Positions 36,363 through 44,252 of a DNA stretch of 64,000 nt are shown one piece after another (the first letter of the stretch is position 1; every line of letters starts with the position of its first letter). The notes under the pieces are model-generated. The model was not told where the DNA came from. It did no database searches and saw nothing but the letters and a program-made list of their open reading frames with translations. The stretch comes from Thermoanaerobaculum sp. (GTDB taxonomy: Bacteria; Acidobacteriota; Thermoanaerobaculia; Multivoradales; UBA5704). The stretch spans positions 62,001-126,000 of the forward strand of contig JAJKHS010000004.1 in assembly GCA_021154885.1 (NCBI GenBank), read 5' to 3'. The position numbers and the translations under genes are program-made.

Positions 36363-36824
36363 CTACTTGCTGCCGGGCAGGGTGGGAACCGGGGTCGTGG
36401 CCGGGGTGGGGGCCGGCGTTCCGGGCTCGGGAGCCGGGATCGCGGGCGGCACCACCGTAGCCTTGGGGCGGACGCGGAGCGGCAGAATGCCGAACTCCAC
36501 CAGCTTGTCGTTGCCATTGCCAAAGTGCTGCTTGACGATCACCTTCAGCACGGTGGTCAGCTTGTCCCCCTGCTCGAACAGAAGCTGAAGGCGCTGCGAG
36601 GTCAGTTGCTTGCTCGCCCGGAAGGCGGCTTGCTCGACGAAGATCTGATCCACTTCGTCGATGATCTTGTTCAGGCCCGCCAACGGGACTGCAGCCTGCG
36701 GCAGCTCGGTGGCGTTGGCGGCCACCGAGCCCGATACCGTCCTCCAGACATTGAGCCGGACCCCCTGCCGCGCCGATCTCTGCCGGGTCTTCGAGGTCCC
36801 ATCCGGGTTCTTCTTCTTGGCCAT
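36363..36824 (-). CDS. Conserved hypothetical protein with Pro/Thr-rich tail
   Basis: A 153-residue product with a strong aaggaggagg site before the ATG. A basic N-terminus (MAKKKNPDGTSKTRQRS) is followed by an ordered helical middle (LNKIIDEVDQIFVEQAAF; LTSQRLQLLFEQGDKLTTVL). A Pro-Ala-Thr tail of about 35 residues ends the protein. No signal peptide, no recognised family. It starts beside the minisatellite and is well formed, so probably a real gene. Confidence 0.6.
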   Translation of the reverse strand: MAKKKNPDGTSKTRQRSARQGVRLNVWRTVSGSVAANATELPQAAVPLAGLNKIIDEVDQIFVEQAAFRASKQLTSQRLQLLFEQGDKLTTVLKVIVKQHFGNGNDKLVEFGILPLRVRPKATVVPPAIPAPEPGTPAPTPATTPVPTLPGSK

Positions 36825-37372
36825 GGTCCTCCTCCTTTCCTGAGCCCTTCGGGGTTCGTTCAGCCGAAGCCTTCAGAGCTCCGGTGTTTACTGCGGCAAA
36901 CTGACGGAATATTCGTCTATCGGTCTGGAAATGTCAATAGGGGTCCGTAAACTAATTTTTGGAACGTTGGGAAAGGACCTAAGCAGTCTCTGGTTGGGGG
37001 CCAGGGCGGGCCGGCCGGGAGAGGAGGGAGCCAGACGAAAAGCGGAGTTAGATGCCGGCGGGACGCCGGCGGTCCCAGGGGGCCCGTCCGCAGCGTTCTT
37101 GGTGTTCTCCCTCTTCTCCCGGTCGGGGGAGAGGGCGATGGGAGAAAAGGGCCGGGGTGATGAGGGGTCTTCGCCCGGTGAGGCGGCCTGCCGCCGCCGC
37201 AGCCAGGGATTTCAATCCCCAGGGGGTCAGGGTTTTGGAGGGTCCGATTGACCTCGGCCAGGAATGCGGCCATGGCCACGGCGAGATAGGTCCCGCCCGG
37301 GCCCGGGACTCGAGTCGCCTCAAGCCCCGGGCTACCGACGGTAGTTCTTGCGGCGAAGCCCCTCACCTGGGC
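36825..37372. other. Non-coding stretch containing repeat copy B and fragments of other repeat families
   Basis: Holds the 137-bp repeat (listed separately), the tag ccagggatttcaatcccc near 37203 and gggctaccgacggtagtt near 37330. Both of the latter are also found, in different order, around 14075-14165. Nothing protein-coding is seen. Confidence 0.6.
37043..37179 (+). repeat. 137-bp dispersed repeat, copy B
   Basis: Same length and near-identical sequence to 14614-14750, from cggagttag to tcttcgcccggt, in the same orientation. The main differences are at gtccgcagc versus ggctggagc and a few single bases. Confidence 0.85.
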
Positions 37373-37507
37373 TCAGCAGGGTTCGCAGTCGCAGTACGCG
37401 GTCCCCGTTCGCGTCCCCCAGTGCTCGATGTGGCCGTTGCAATAGACGTCCCGCTCCCCGACTTTCCAGCGAGGGTGAGGCCGCGGGGCATGCGTCGCAG
37501 GGCTTTT
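37373..37507 (-). other. Cys-rich reading frame continuing in phase beyond the amber stop of the upstream gene
   Basis: Directly after the TAG at 37508-37510 the same frame stays open for 44 codons to a TGA at 37373-37375. It reads KSPATHAPRPHPRWKVGERD then VYCNGHIEHWGTRTGTAYCD and CEPC. It has four Cys and no start codon of its own. It could be the C-terminus of a longer protein reached by readthrough, the end of a gene broken by a nonsense mutation, or a remnant of a paralogue. Confidence 0.5.
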
Positions 37508-37846
37508 CTAGACGACCATCGGGCAGCGGCCCTTGTACGTCGTCACGCAGGCCAGGCAAATATCAGGGTCGTCCGCGGGCGGGTTGCCACAGAGGAAGCA
37601 GCAGAGCTGCCCTGACTCGCACGGAGGATTGTAGCCGCAGTTGGTCATGAACGTTGGAGCGGGCACCAATCCACTCGGAGCCTGGGGCGCCTGCCCGCCC
37701 GCCAATGTCGCCAGGAACCGCGCCGTATCGGGCGCCGGGGCCACGGAATGCGCGGCAGGCCCAGCCACTGGCGGCGTCTGGGCCAGGAGCTGCGCGAACG
37801 GAAGGAGGGCGAGGAGCGCCAGGAGGGTGAGAACGGGCTTCTTCAT
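37508..37846 (-). CDS. Exported Cys-rich protein (8 cysteines)
   Basis: A 112-residue product with signal peptide (MKKPVLTLLALLALLPFAQL, cleavage near LAQ), a Pro/Ala-rich spacer of about 40 residues, and a C-terminal Cys domain (NCGYNPPCESGQLCCFLCGN ... CLACVTTYKGRC). The ribosome site is aaggaga. It ends at an amber codon followed in phase by more Cys-rich sequence. Similar in plan to the exported proteins at 52627-52860 and 53130-53477. Function unknown. Confidence 0.7.
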   Translation of the reverse strand: MKKPVLTLLALLALLPFAQLLAQTPPVAGPAAHSVAPAPDTARFLATLAGGQAPQAPSGLVPAPTFMTNCGYNPPCESGQLCCFLCGNPPADDPDICLACVTTYKGRCPMVV

Positions 37847-37966
37847 GCGCGTTATCTCCTTGTTGACGGACCGGCAGGAGACCGGAACGCCTCCAAAGGA
37901 ACAGGTGCCTCGAAGGCTGAAATCGGCGTCAGTGGCGCTTCGTTCAGCCAGATGGGCTGCTGCCCC

Positions 37967-38833
37967 CTACGGCTTCTTCCCATGCTCATAGAACCCCCGC
38001 CCGCTCTTCCTCCCCAGCCTTCCGGCGAGGACCATCTGCTTCAGCAGCGGCGGCGGCGCGAAGCGCTTTTCGCGATACTCCTCGAACATGATGTTGGCGA
38101 TGTAGTAGGTGGTATCCAGGCCCACGAAGTCGAGCAGGGTGAACGGCCCCATGGGATAGCCGCAGCCGAGCTGCATCCCCTTGTCGATGTCCTCGACGGT
38201 CCCCACCCCCTCCTCCAGGGCGCGGATGGCGTCCAGCAGGTAGGGCACCAGCAGACGGTTGACGACGAACCCGGAGTTGTCGCGGCAGGCGATGGGCTCC
38301 TTGCCCAGCGAGCGGGCGAACTCGAAGGCGCGGTCGAAGGTCTCACCCGAGGTGAGGATGGTGCGCACCACCTCGACGAGCTTCATCACCGGCACCGGAT
38401 TGAAGAAATGGAGCCCCACGAACTGGTCCGGCCGCTTGGTGAACATGGCGAGCTGGGTGATGGTCAGCGACGAGGTGTTGCTGGCGAAGATGGCCTCCGC
38501 CTTTACCGCTTCGTCCAGGGCGGCGAACGTCTTCTTCTTCTCGTCCAGGTTCTCGACGATCGCCTCCACCACCAGGTCGCAGTCGGCCATCGCCGACAGG
38601 TCGGTGACGGTGCCCGAGAGGCGGGAGACCGCCTGATCGCGCGCCGCGGCTTCGAGCTTGCCCTTCTCCACCGCCTTGTCCAGCGAGCCGCGGATGCGGG
38701 CCAGCCCCTTGTCCAGCAATTCGCTGGTGACCTCGCGCACCACTGTGTCGTAGCCGGCGCGGGCCGCCACCTCGGCGATCCCGGAGCCCATGAGGCCGGA
38801 GCCCAGGACCCCCACCTTCTTGATCTTCTTCAT
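37967..38833 (-). CDS. hbd: 3-hydroxybutyryl-CoA dehydrogenase
   Basis: A 288-residue enzyme. The NAD site is KVGVLGSGLMGSGIAEVAAR; catalytic His is in GLHFFNPVPVMKLVEVV, and Asn in NSGFVVNRLL. It catalyses reversible oxidation of 3-hydroxyacyl-CoA in butyrate or beta-oxidation metabolism, in the cytoplasm. Its ATG overlaps the tsaE stop (ATGA); it is the last gene of a four-gene run. Confidence 0.95.
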   Translation of the reverse strand: MKKIKKVGVLGSGLMGSGIAEVAARAGYDTVVREVTSELLDKGLARIRGSLDKAVEKGKLEAAARDQAVSRLSGTVTDLSAMADCDLVVEAIVENLDEKKKTFAALDEAVKAEAIFASNTSSLTITQLAMFTKRPDQFVGLHFFNPVPVMKLVEVVRTILTSGETFDRAFEFARSLGKEPIACRDNSGFVVNRLLVPYLLDAIRALEEGVGTVEDIDKGMQLGCGYPMGPFTLLDFVGLDTTYYIANIMFEEYREKRFAPPPLLKQMVLAGRLGRKSGRGFYEHGKKP

Positions 38834-39240
38834 TCGTCCCTCCTATCTGGAACCTCGGATCTTATTCTCTCTTCCAGGATCTCGCGCTCCTCCCCACCCC
38901 GGCTGCCTGAGTCCTCCAGGCGCCGCAGCCGCAGCCGGCGCGCTCCTGGCACGGCGAAGGGGAGCCGCTCGGCCCATTCCACCACCTTGACCCCCGGTCC
39001 GGCCAGCAGCTCTTCGAGCCCCAGGGCCGCGGTCTCCTCCGGATCGAGCCGGTAGAGGTCGACGTGGACCAGCCGGCCGCCGCTCCCCCGGTGCTCGCGG
39101 ATGAGGGTGAAGGTGGGCGATTGCACCTCGCGGGGATCGATCCCCAGCCCCTCGCCGATCCCCTGGGCCAGCACGGTCTTGCCGCTCCCCAGCTCGCCCG
39201 AGAGGAGGAGGATACCGTCCGGCGCCAGCTCCCGGGCCAA
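38830..39240 (-). CDS. tsaE: tRNA threonylcarbamoyladenosine biosynthesis ATPase TsaE
   Basis: Contains Walker A LSGELGSGKTVLAQG, SPTFTLI and VHVDLYRLDPEE, the TsaE signature set for t6A37 tRNA modification. Homology extends upstream of the first ordinary start (TTG, 39240) as TPIVTRSEAETRELGRAL, up to a stop inside the nnr gene. In that extension there is no ATG, GTG or TTG, only CTG or ATC-type codons. The true start may therefore be non-canonical and further upstream, overlapping nnr. Confidence 0.88.
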   Translation of the reverse strand: MARELAPDGILLLSGELGSGKTVLAQGIGEGLGIDPREVQSPTFTLIREHRGSGGRLVHVDLYRLDPEETAALGLEELLAGPGVKVVEWAERLPFAVPGARRLRLRRLEDSGSRGGEEREILEERIRSEVPDRRDE

Positions 39241-39271
39241 AGCGCGCCCCAGCTCCCGGGTCTCCGCCTCG

Positions 39272-40861
39272 CTACGGGTGACGATGGGCGTGATCGGTCG
39301 CCTCCTCGTCCTCGCCCTTCAACACCTTGAAGGCCCCTGGGAGAATGCGCACCAGATCGTCCGCGGCCAGGTTCCCCACCCGCAGCCGGTCGGCGGCGAG
39401 ATCGCCGGCCAGGCCGTGGAGATAGACGGCGAGGAGCGTGGCGTCCAGAACGTCGAGCCCCTGGGCGATGAGGCCGGCGAGAAGGCCGGTGAGCACGTCG
39501 CCCACGCCGCCCGTCGCCATGCCGGGGTTGCCCGTGGGATTGACGAACACCGCCGTTCCCGAGGCCACCAGGGTCATGTGACCCTTGAGGACCACGATGG
39601 CCCCCGTCTCCTCGGCGGCACCGCGGGCGGCGGCGATGCGGTCCTCCTGGATCTGGGCCGTCGAGCACCCCAGCAGGCGCCCGAGCTCGCCGGGGTGGGG
39701 CGTCAGGATGGTCTCCGCCCGCCGGCCGGCCAGCTCGCCCGCCTTGCCGGCGAAGGCGTTGATGCCGTCCGCGTCGAGAATCAGGGGGAGCGGGCACTCC
39801 TGGACGATCCGCCGGATGGCGTTGACCGTGGCCGGGTCCTGCCCCAGGCCGGGACCGAGGGCGAGCACCGCCTTCCCCTCCGCCGACTCCAACACGACGT
39901 CGGCAGCGCGCTCGGCGATCTGGCCCGAGGCGGCGGCCGGCAGTCCCAGGGTCATGGATTCGATCGAGCCCAGGTCCACCGTCTGCAGGATGGGCTCCGG
40001 CACCGCCACGGTGACCAGCCCGGCGCCGGCGCGCACGGCGGCGCGGGCAGCCAGGATGGCGGCTCCAGCCTTGCCCGGCGAGCCGGCCAGGAGCAGGGCG
40101 TGGCCGTAGTCCCCCTTGTGGCTGTCCGGATCGCGGTCGGGGAGCAGCTCCGCCAGCTCCTCCCCCATCAGCAGGTGGAGATCGCCGGCCTCCTCCTCCA
40201 GGTCGTCCACCAGCCGCGGCGGGATCCCCAGGTCGGTGACCACCATCTCGCCCACGGCGTCGGCCGCCGGCGGAAAGACGTGGGCCACCTTGGGCGCCGC
40301 GAAGGTCACCGTCAGGTCCGCCACGACGTGCGGCCCGATGGGTTGCGCCTGGCTCGCCGCGAGGCCGCTGGGCAGGTCGACCGCCACCACCGGCACCGCC
40401 AGGTCGTTGATCACCTGCACCGCCTCGGCGAACAGCCCCTCGAGGGGCCGGGACAGGCCGGTGCCGAAGAGGGCGTCCACGATCACCTCGCACTCCGCCA
40501 CGGCCTCGGTGGCCGAAGGGAGAGCTTCGCGGGAGGCGATCTCCAGAATGGGCAGCTCGGCCTTGCGGCAGATGCCGAGCTGCACCTCGGCGTCGCCCGA
40601 GAGCGGCCGGCCGCCGGTGACCAGGAAGATGCGCACCTCGAAGCCCCGCACCGCGAGATGCCGCGCCACCGCCAGGCCGTCGCCGCCGTTGTTGCCCGGT
40701 CCGCAGAAGATCGCCACCGAGTCGGCCTCGCCATAGGCCTGGCAGAGCGCTTCGACGACGCCGATGGCGGCGTTCTCCATCAGCACCAGGCTGGGGATGC
40801 CCAGCTCCTCGATAGCGGTGCGGTCCACCTCGCGCATCGACTCGGCGGTCAGGATTCTCAT
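39272..40861 (-). CDS. nnr: Bifunctional NAD(P)H-hydrate epimerase / dehydratase
   Basis: A 529-residue fusion. The N-terminal epimerase domain (~1-215) has FCGPGNNGGDGLAVARHL and VVAVDLPSGLAASQA. The C-terminal ribokinase-like dehydratase (~225-515) has AGSPGKAGAAILAARAAVRA, LALGPGLGQ, ILTPHPGELGRLLG and GNPGMATGGVGDVLTG. It repairs damaged NAD(P)H hydrates. The ATG overlaps the upstream stop (ATGA). Fusion and the nnr-tsaE adjacency are common in bacteria. Confidence 0.96.
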   Translation of the reverse strand: MRILTAESMREVDRTAIEELGIPSLVLMENAAIGVVEALCQAYGEADSVAIFCGPGNNGGDGLAVARHLAVRGFEVRIFLVTGGRPLSGDAEVQLGICRKAELPILEIASREALPSATEAVAECEVIVDALFGTGLSRPLEGLFAEAVQVINDLAVPVVAVDLPSGLAASQAQPIGPHVVADLTVTFAAPKVAHVFPPAADAVGEMVVTDLGIPPRLVDDLEEEAGDLHLLMGEELAELLPDRDPDSHKGDYGHALLLAGSPGKAGAAILAARAAVRAGAGLVTVAVPEPILQTVDLGSIESMTLGLPAAASGQIAERAADVVLESAEGKAVLALGPGLGQDPATVNAIRRIVQECPLPLILDADGINAFAGKAGELAGRRAETILTPHPGELGRLLGCSTAQIQEDRIAAARGAAEETGAIVVLKGHMTLVASGTAVFVNPTGNPGMATGGVGDVLTGLLAGLIAQGLDVLDATLLAVYLHGLAGDLAADRLRVGNLAADDLVRILPGAFKVLKGEDEEATDHAHRHP

Positions 40862-41598
40862 GGGGCAGGCTCTCCGGTGGGGGCGATTTTGGATTTTGGA
40901 TTTTCGATTTTGGATTGGGGGAGGAGGCCGAGGGAGAGGAGGAGGTCGCGAGTGCGCGGGCAGCCGAGGTCCGAGGTGGCCATGCGGGCGGCCAGACGGC
41001 GCAGGTCGTCCGGCGTGTCCACGTCGGCGGCTGCGGGCAGCAGCTCCACTCGCAGGCCCAGCTCCCGGCAGCGCTCCAGGGTCGCCGCGAGGACCCGGTC
41101 GGTGCTCCAGGCGACGTCCGCGAACAGGCGGGGCGACACGGCGCCGGCGCGCAGGGCGATCAGATAATAACCGCCGTCCTCGGCCGGCCCCAGCACCACG
41201 TCGGCGCCGGCCTCGCCTGTCTCGCCGCCCTCGAGAATCGCGAAAGCGCGGTGCACCAGCTCCAACGGCAGCGTCGGATGATCGCTGCCCACCGCCGCGA
41301 CGACCCCGGCCTCTGCGCCGGCGGAGAGAGCATGGTACAGCCGCTCGCCCAGGTCGCTCCCCCGCTGCCGCACCCCGGGCACGGGGCCGGCCGGCACCTC
41401 CTCGTCCCCGTCGAGCGCCCAGGCGAGCCGCAGCTCGAAGTCGCCCTCCCGCAGCCGGGCCAGCAGATCCTCCAGGAACGCGGCATGGAGCCGCGCCGCC
41501 TCGTCCGCCGTCAGCTCGCCGATCAGGCGCGTCTTCACCCGCCCGGGACGAGGGGGCTTGGTGAACAGCAGGAGGTGGCGCGAGGATCTGTCGGACAC
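40858..41598 (-). CDS. DUF2064 / GT-A-fold glycosyltransferase-like protein
   Basis: A 246-residue protein: LLLFTKPPRPGRVKTRLIGE at the N-terminus, AAVGSDHPTLPLELV, DVVLGPAEDGGYYLIALR and a DVDTPDDL ending, all typical of the DUF2064 (TIGR04282) sugar-transferase-like family. The GTG at 41598 was chosen because the family begins there. The last ~20 residues (PQSKIENPKSKI ...) come from a low-complexity repeat that has invaded the 3' end. Confidence 0.85.
   Translation of the reverse strand: MSDRSSRHLLLFTKPPRPGRVKTRLIGELTADEAARLHAAFLEDLLARLREGDFELRLAWALDGDEEVPAGPVPGVRQRGSDLGERLYHALSAGAEAGVVAAVGSDHPTLPLELVHRAFAILEGGETGEAGADVVLGPAEDGGYYLIALRAGAVSPRLFADVAWSTDRVLAATLERCRELGLRVELLPAAADVDTPDDLRRLAARMATSDLGCPRTRDLLLSLGLLPQSKIENPKSKIAPTGEPAP
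40885..40916. repeat. Low-complexity gattttgg tandem repeat at a gene end
   Basis: Four near-identical units (gattttgg, attttgg, attttcg, attttgg) in otherwise GC-rich DNA, translated on the minus strand as QSKIENPKSKI. It lies inside the last codons of the DUF2064 gene. Confidence 0.7.
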
Positions 41599-41652
41599 GG
41601 TCGGGGATTGTACCCTGGGAGCGCCGGGGTCCCGGTGTAATATCGTGCCGTG

Positions 41653-42471
41653 ATGCAACTGCTCACCCTCCTCACCGACTTCGGCACCGCCGACTACTAC
41701 GTGGCCGCCGTCAAGGGCACCGTCCTCCGCCTGGCTCCCGGCACGACGCTGGTGGACATTTCCCACCAGGTGCCGCCGGGCGACGTCGAGACCGCCGCCT
41801 TCCTCCTCGCCGCCGCGGCGCCTTCGTTTCCGGCGGGGACCGTGCATCTGGCGGTGGTGGACCCCGGCGTGGGGAGCGGCCGGCGCATCCTGGCGGTGCG
41901 CACGCCCACGGCCTGGTTCGTGGCGCCGGACAACGGCCTGCTCACGCCGGTGCTGGACGCGGCTGTCTCCGTCCGCTCCGTGGAACGCACCGACCTGTTC
42001 CTGGCCGGCCCGGGGCAGACCTTCCACGGCCGCGACCGTTTCGCGCCGGTGGCGGCGTGGTTGCTGCGCGGCGGCGGCGAAGCCGGCCTCGGACCCGAGA
42101 TCGCGGACCCGCGGCGCCTTTCCGCCCCGCCGCCCCGCCGCGAGCCGGGGAGGATCTCCGGCCGGGTGGTCCACGTCGATCGCTACGGCAACCTGGTGAC
42201 AAACGTCCCCACCGGCTGGCTCCCCGCCGCCCGGTGCCGCGCGAAAGTGAGCGGACAAGCGGGCGAGCAATTTGCATTCCACCGGGTCAGCCACTACGCC
42301 GAGATCCCGGCGGGCGAGGCCGCACTGCTCACCGGCTCCCTCGGCACGCTGGAATTGTCCTTGAATGGCGATGACCTGGCCCGCCGCTGGAGAATCTCCT
42401 CCGGCGCCGCCGTGGAAATCACCTGGGAGGAGGAGCCGGCTCTCGGTCGCAGCGAGGTGACGACAGGGTGA
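41653..42471 (+). CDS. SAM hydroxide adenosyltransferase (DUF62/fluorinase fold)
   Basis: A 272-residue protein: LTDFGTADYYVAAVKG, VDISHQVPPGD, LAVVDPGVGSGRRIL, FVAPDNGLL, TFHGRDRFAPVAA and VDRYGNLVTNV are the SAM-binding signatures of the family. These enzymes hydrolyse S-adenosylmethionine to adenosine and methionine. It is divergent from the DUF2064 gene. The ATG at 41653 is preferred over the adjacent GTG. Confidence 0.92.
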   Translation: MQLLTLLTDFGTADYYVAAVKGTVLRLAPGTTLVDISHQVPPGDVETAAFLLAAAAPSFPAGTVHLAVVDPGVGSGRRILAVRTPTAWFVAPDNGLLTPVLDAAVSVRSVERTDLFLAGPGQTFHGRDRFAPVAAWLLRGGGEAGLGPEIADPRRLSAPPPRREPGRISGRVVHVDRYGNLVTNVPTGWLPAARCRAKVSGQAGEQFAFHRVSHYAEIPAGEAALLTGSLGTLELSLNGDDLARRWRISSGAAVEITWEEEPALGRSEVTTG

Positions 42472-42551
42472 CGGAACCGCCTGAGACCGGAGCTACAATG
42501 GAACCCGTCGAGGCCTTGCGCGCCCGATGACCTTGGGAAGGAGCGAGTGGA

Positions 42552-42743
42552 ATGAGCAAGTGGGAGTACAAGATCATCAACATCCGTAGCGAGAACTACC
42601 GCCTCGATCCGAACTCGGCGACGCAGTTGAACCAACTCGGCGAAGATGGCTGGGAGCTGGTCTCCATCACCTCCGTCAACTTCAAGACCGGTGCCACGGA
42701 CAACATTGCCATGGTCTTCAAGCGGCCTGTCGCTTCGGCTTGA
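42552..42743 (+). CDS. Small DUF4177-like protein
   Basis: A 63-residue protein (MSKWEYKIINIRSENYRLDP ... LNQLGEDGWELVSIT) matching the DUF4177 pattern: a beta strand followed by LNxxGxxGWELV. Function unknown. aaggagcga precedes the ATG. Confidence 0.8.
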   Translation: MSKWEYKIINIRSENYRLDPNSATQLNQLGEDGWELVSITSVNFKTGATDNIAMVFKRPVASA

Positions 42744-42845
42744 TCCGCCCGGAGCTCGCGCGGCCTCCACGGGGGGCCGCCCCTTCCTCCCCAGAGCAAC
42801 CCGAGCCTTGGCCAGGAGCGCCTCTTCGGTACGTACGTCCTCAGC

Positions 42846-42874
42846 TTGACACTCGTACGGCCAAGCTGTACCTT
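42846..42874 (+). promoter_or_regulatory. Predicted promoter of the Phd/VapC module
   Basis: TTGACA at 42846-42851, 17-nt spacer, TACCTT at 42869-42874, 28 nt before the antitoxin ATG. Repeated gtac steps (ggtacgtacgtcc just upstream, cgtac and tgtac inside) could be operator half-sites. Confidence 0.5.
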
Positions 42875-42901
42875 GAGAGTGGGCCTTTGGGGGTGCCCCG
42901 C

Positions 42902-43123
42902 ATGCCGCTTCGAGCCTCTGCCTTACGCGAGAACATCTACCGGATACTGGACGAGATCCTGGAGACCGGCGTGCCCGTCGACATCGAGCGCAAGGGGAAG
43001 CTCCTCCGCATCGCGGCGGTCGAGCCCAAGAGCAAGCTGGCGAACCTGAAACCGCGAGACCTCATCGTCGGCGATCCGGAGGATCTTGTCCACATCGACT
43101 GGTCCGAAGAATGGCGCCCCTGA
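42902..43123 (+). CDS. Phd/YefM-like antitoxin
   Basis: A 73-residue protein. The N-terminal half (LRENIYRILDEILETGVPVD then IERKGKLLRIAAVEP) has the Phd/YefM strand-helix layout, and the tail (DPEDLVHIDWSEEWRP) is the toxin-binding segment. It overlaps the PIN toxin by 13 bases. The ATG at 42902 has no clear Shine-Dalgarno site. Confidence 0.8.
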   Translation: MPLRASALRENIYRILDEILETGVPVDIERKGKLLRIAAVEPKSKLANLKPRDLIVGDPEDLVHIDWSEEWRP

Positions 43124-43500
43124 TCTATCTCGACACCCATGTCGCTGCATGGCTCTTCTCGGATCGTGTGGACCTGCTGCCGGCAGGCGTGCGGATCCGA
43201 CTCGAGGAGAGCGACCTTCTGATCTCCCCTGCAGTCAAGCTAGAGCTTCAATATCTCTACGAGATTCGCCGCATCACGTCCTCTGGAGAGCATGTCGTCA
43301 ACACCTTGGAAAAGGAAGTCGCGCTCAAGATCTGCGATCTTCCTTTTCTCAAGGTGGTTGACGTCGCCCTCGCCGCCTCGTGGACAAGGGACCCCTTCGA
43401 TCGCCTGATCGCCAGCCAGGCCACGCTGCGCGGAGCGACTCTGCTGACCAAAGACCGTGACCTCCTGACCCACTGTGAGTGGGCCGAATGGCCGGGCTGA
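43111..43500 (+). CDS. vapC: VapC-family PIN-domain toxin
   Basis: A 129-residue PIN domain. Acidic residues are seen in IYLDTHVAAWLF (D8), SPAVKLELQYLYE and SWTRDPFDRLIASQA, with the final acid in LLTKDRDLL. Such toxins cleave tRNA or rRNA. Complete and overlapping its antitoxin, so probably functional. Confidence 0.88.
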   Translation: MAPLIYLDTHVAAWLFSDRVDLLPAGVRIRLEESDLLISPAVKLELQYLYEIRRITSSGEHVVNTLEKEVALKICDLPFLKVVDVALAASWTRDPFDRLIASQATLRGATLLTKDRDLLTHCEWAEWPG

Positions 43501-43543
43501 CGCTACTCGGAGGGAGGCCGGCCCGCGCCTTCTGAACCCCGTG

Positions 43544-44020
43544 TCAGGAGCGGCCGTGCCGTCGCAGCCAGTACTCGCGGAACGACCGCAGCCGCGGTAG
43601 AGACTCGAGATCCTTCGCACGGCCGCTCGCTTCCTTGCTGGCGATGATGTCGTCGAGGTGGCAGACGGAGAAGCCTTCGACCTCGACGCGCCGCCGCCAG
43701 GCGTCTGCGAAGCGCTCGATACCGTCCGGCGCGAAGACCAGGTCGAGGTCGAAAGGCCCGTTCTTAAGCTGCACGAAGTCCTTGCCGCGCTCGATTTGTG
43801 CTGCCTGCTCGTCGTCGAGGGCAAAGCTCAGCTCGCGCAAAGCGGTGACGATGGCCCGGCCGTTGCCGGGACTCTTCTCCACGAAGAGGTCGGCGTCCTG
43901 AGTGGTGTCGGGGAAGCCGAGCAGAATCGCGCCGGACTTGCCGATGAAGAGATAGCGCACGCCATGGCGGGCGAAAGCGTCGCGGATCTCCTCGGCCTGC
44001 CGGTACTCAAACGCGCCCAT
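43544..44020 (-). CDS. Nucleotidyltransferase-fold protein of a two-gene module
   Basis: A 158-residue protein. RYLFIGKSGAILLGFP with TTQDADLFVEKSP gives the G[GS]..DxD-like nucleotidyltransferase core, with a third acid in PFDLDLVFAP; the C-terminus is helical (DIIASKEASGRAKDLESL). This is the DUF6036/AbiEii-like class often found as a toxin-antitoxin half. It overlaps its 81-residue partner by 14 bases. Confidence 0.75.
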   Translation of the reverse strand: MGAFEYRQAEEIRDAFARHGVRYLFIGKSGAILLGFPDTTQDADLFVEKSPGNGRAIVTALRELSFALDDEQAAQIERGKDFVQLKNGPFDLDLVFAPDGIERFADAWRRRVEVEGFSVCHLDDIIASKEASGRAKDLESLPRLRSFREYWLRRHGRS

Positions 44021-44252
44021 ATCCCAGCCAGTCCGGCAGGTTCTCCTCGCACCAGCGGCGGTAGTCAGCGGTCGTATCGAAGGCGCGAAACGGCTCGTCG
44101 TCGAGCACTGGCTTGTAGGTGCGGATGAAGGCGTAGCGAAAGCGGGCCGGCAGCGGCCGGCGGGCAGCGGCCTCGAACTCGGCCAGCCACTCCGCCGGAA
44201 TGTCGCCGGCTCGTGGCGTGGCCTCCCTCGGCCGAGACGTCTCAGAATCCAT
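44007..44252 (-). CDS. Small partner protein of the nucleotidyltransferase module
   Basis: An 81-residue helical protein (IPAEWLAEFEAAARRPLPAR ... DYRRWCEENLPDWLGYGRV) of unrecognised family. It overlaps the NTase gene at one end and the glycosyltransferase gene by 11 bases at the other. A role as antitoxin or target adaptor is inferred from the arrangement only. Confidence 0.6.
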   Translation of the reverse strand: MDSETSRPREATPRAGDIPAEWLAEFEAAARRPLPARFRYAFIRTYKPVLDDEPFRAFDTTADYRRWCEENLPDWLGYGRV

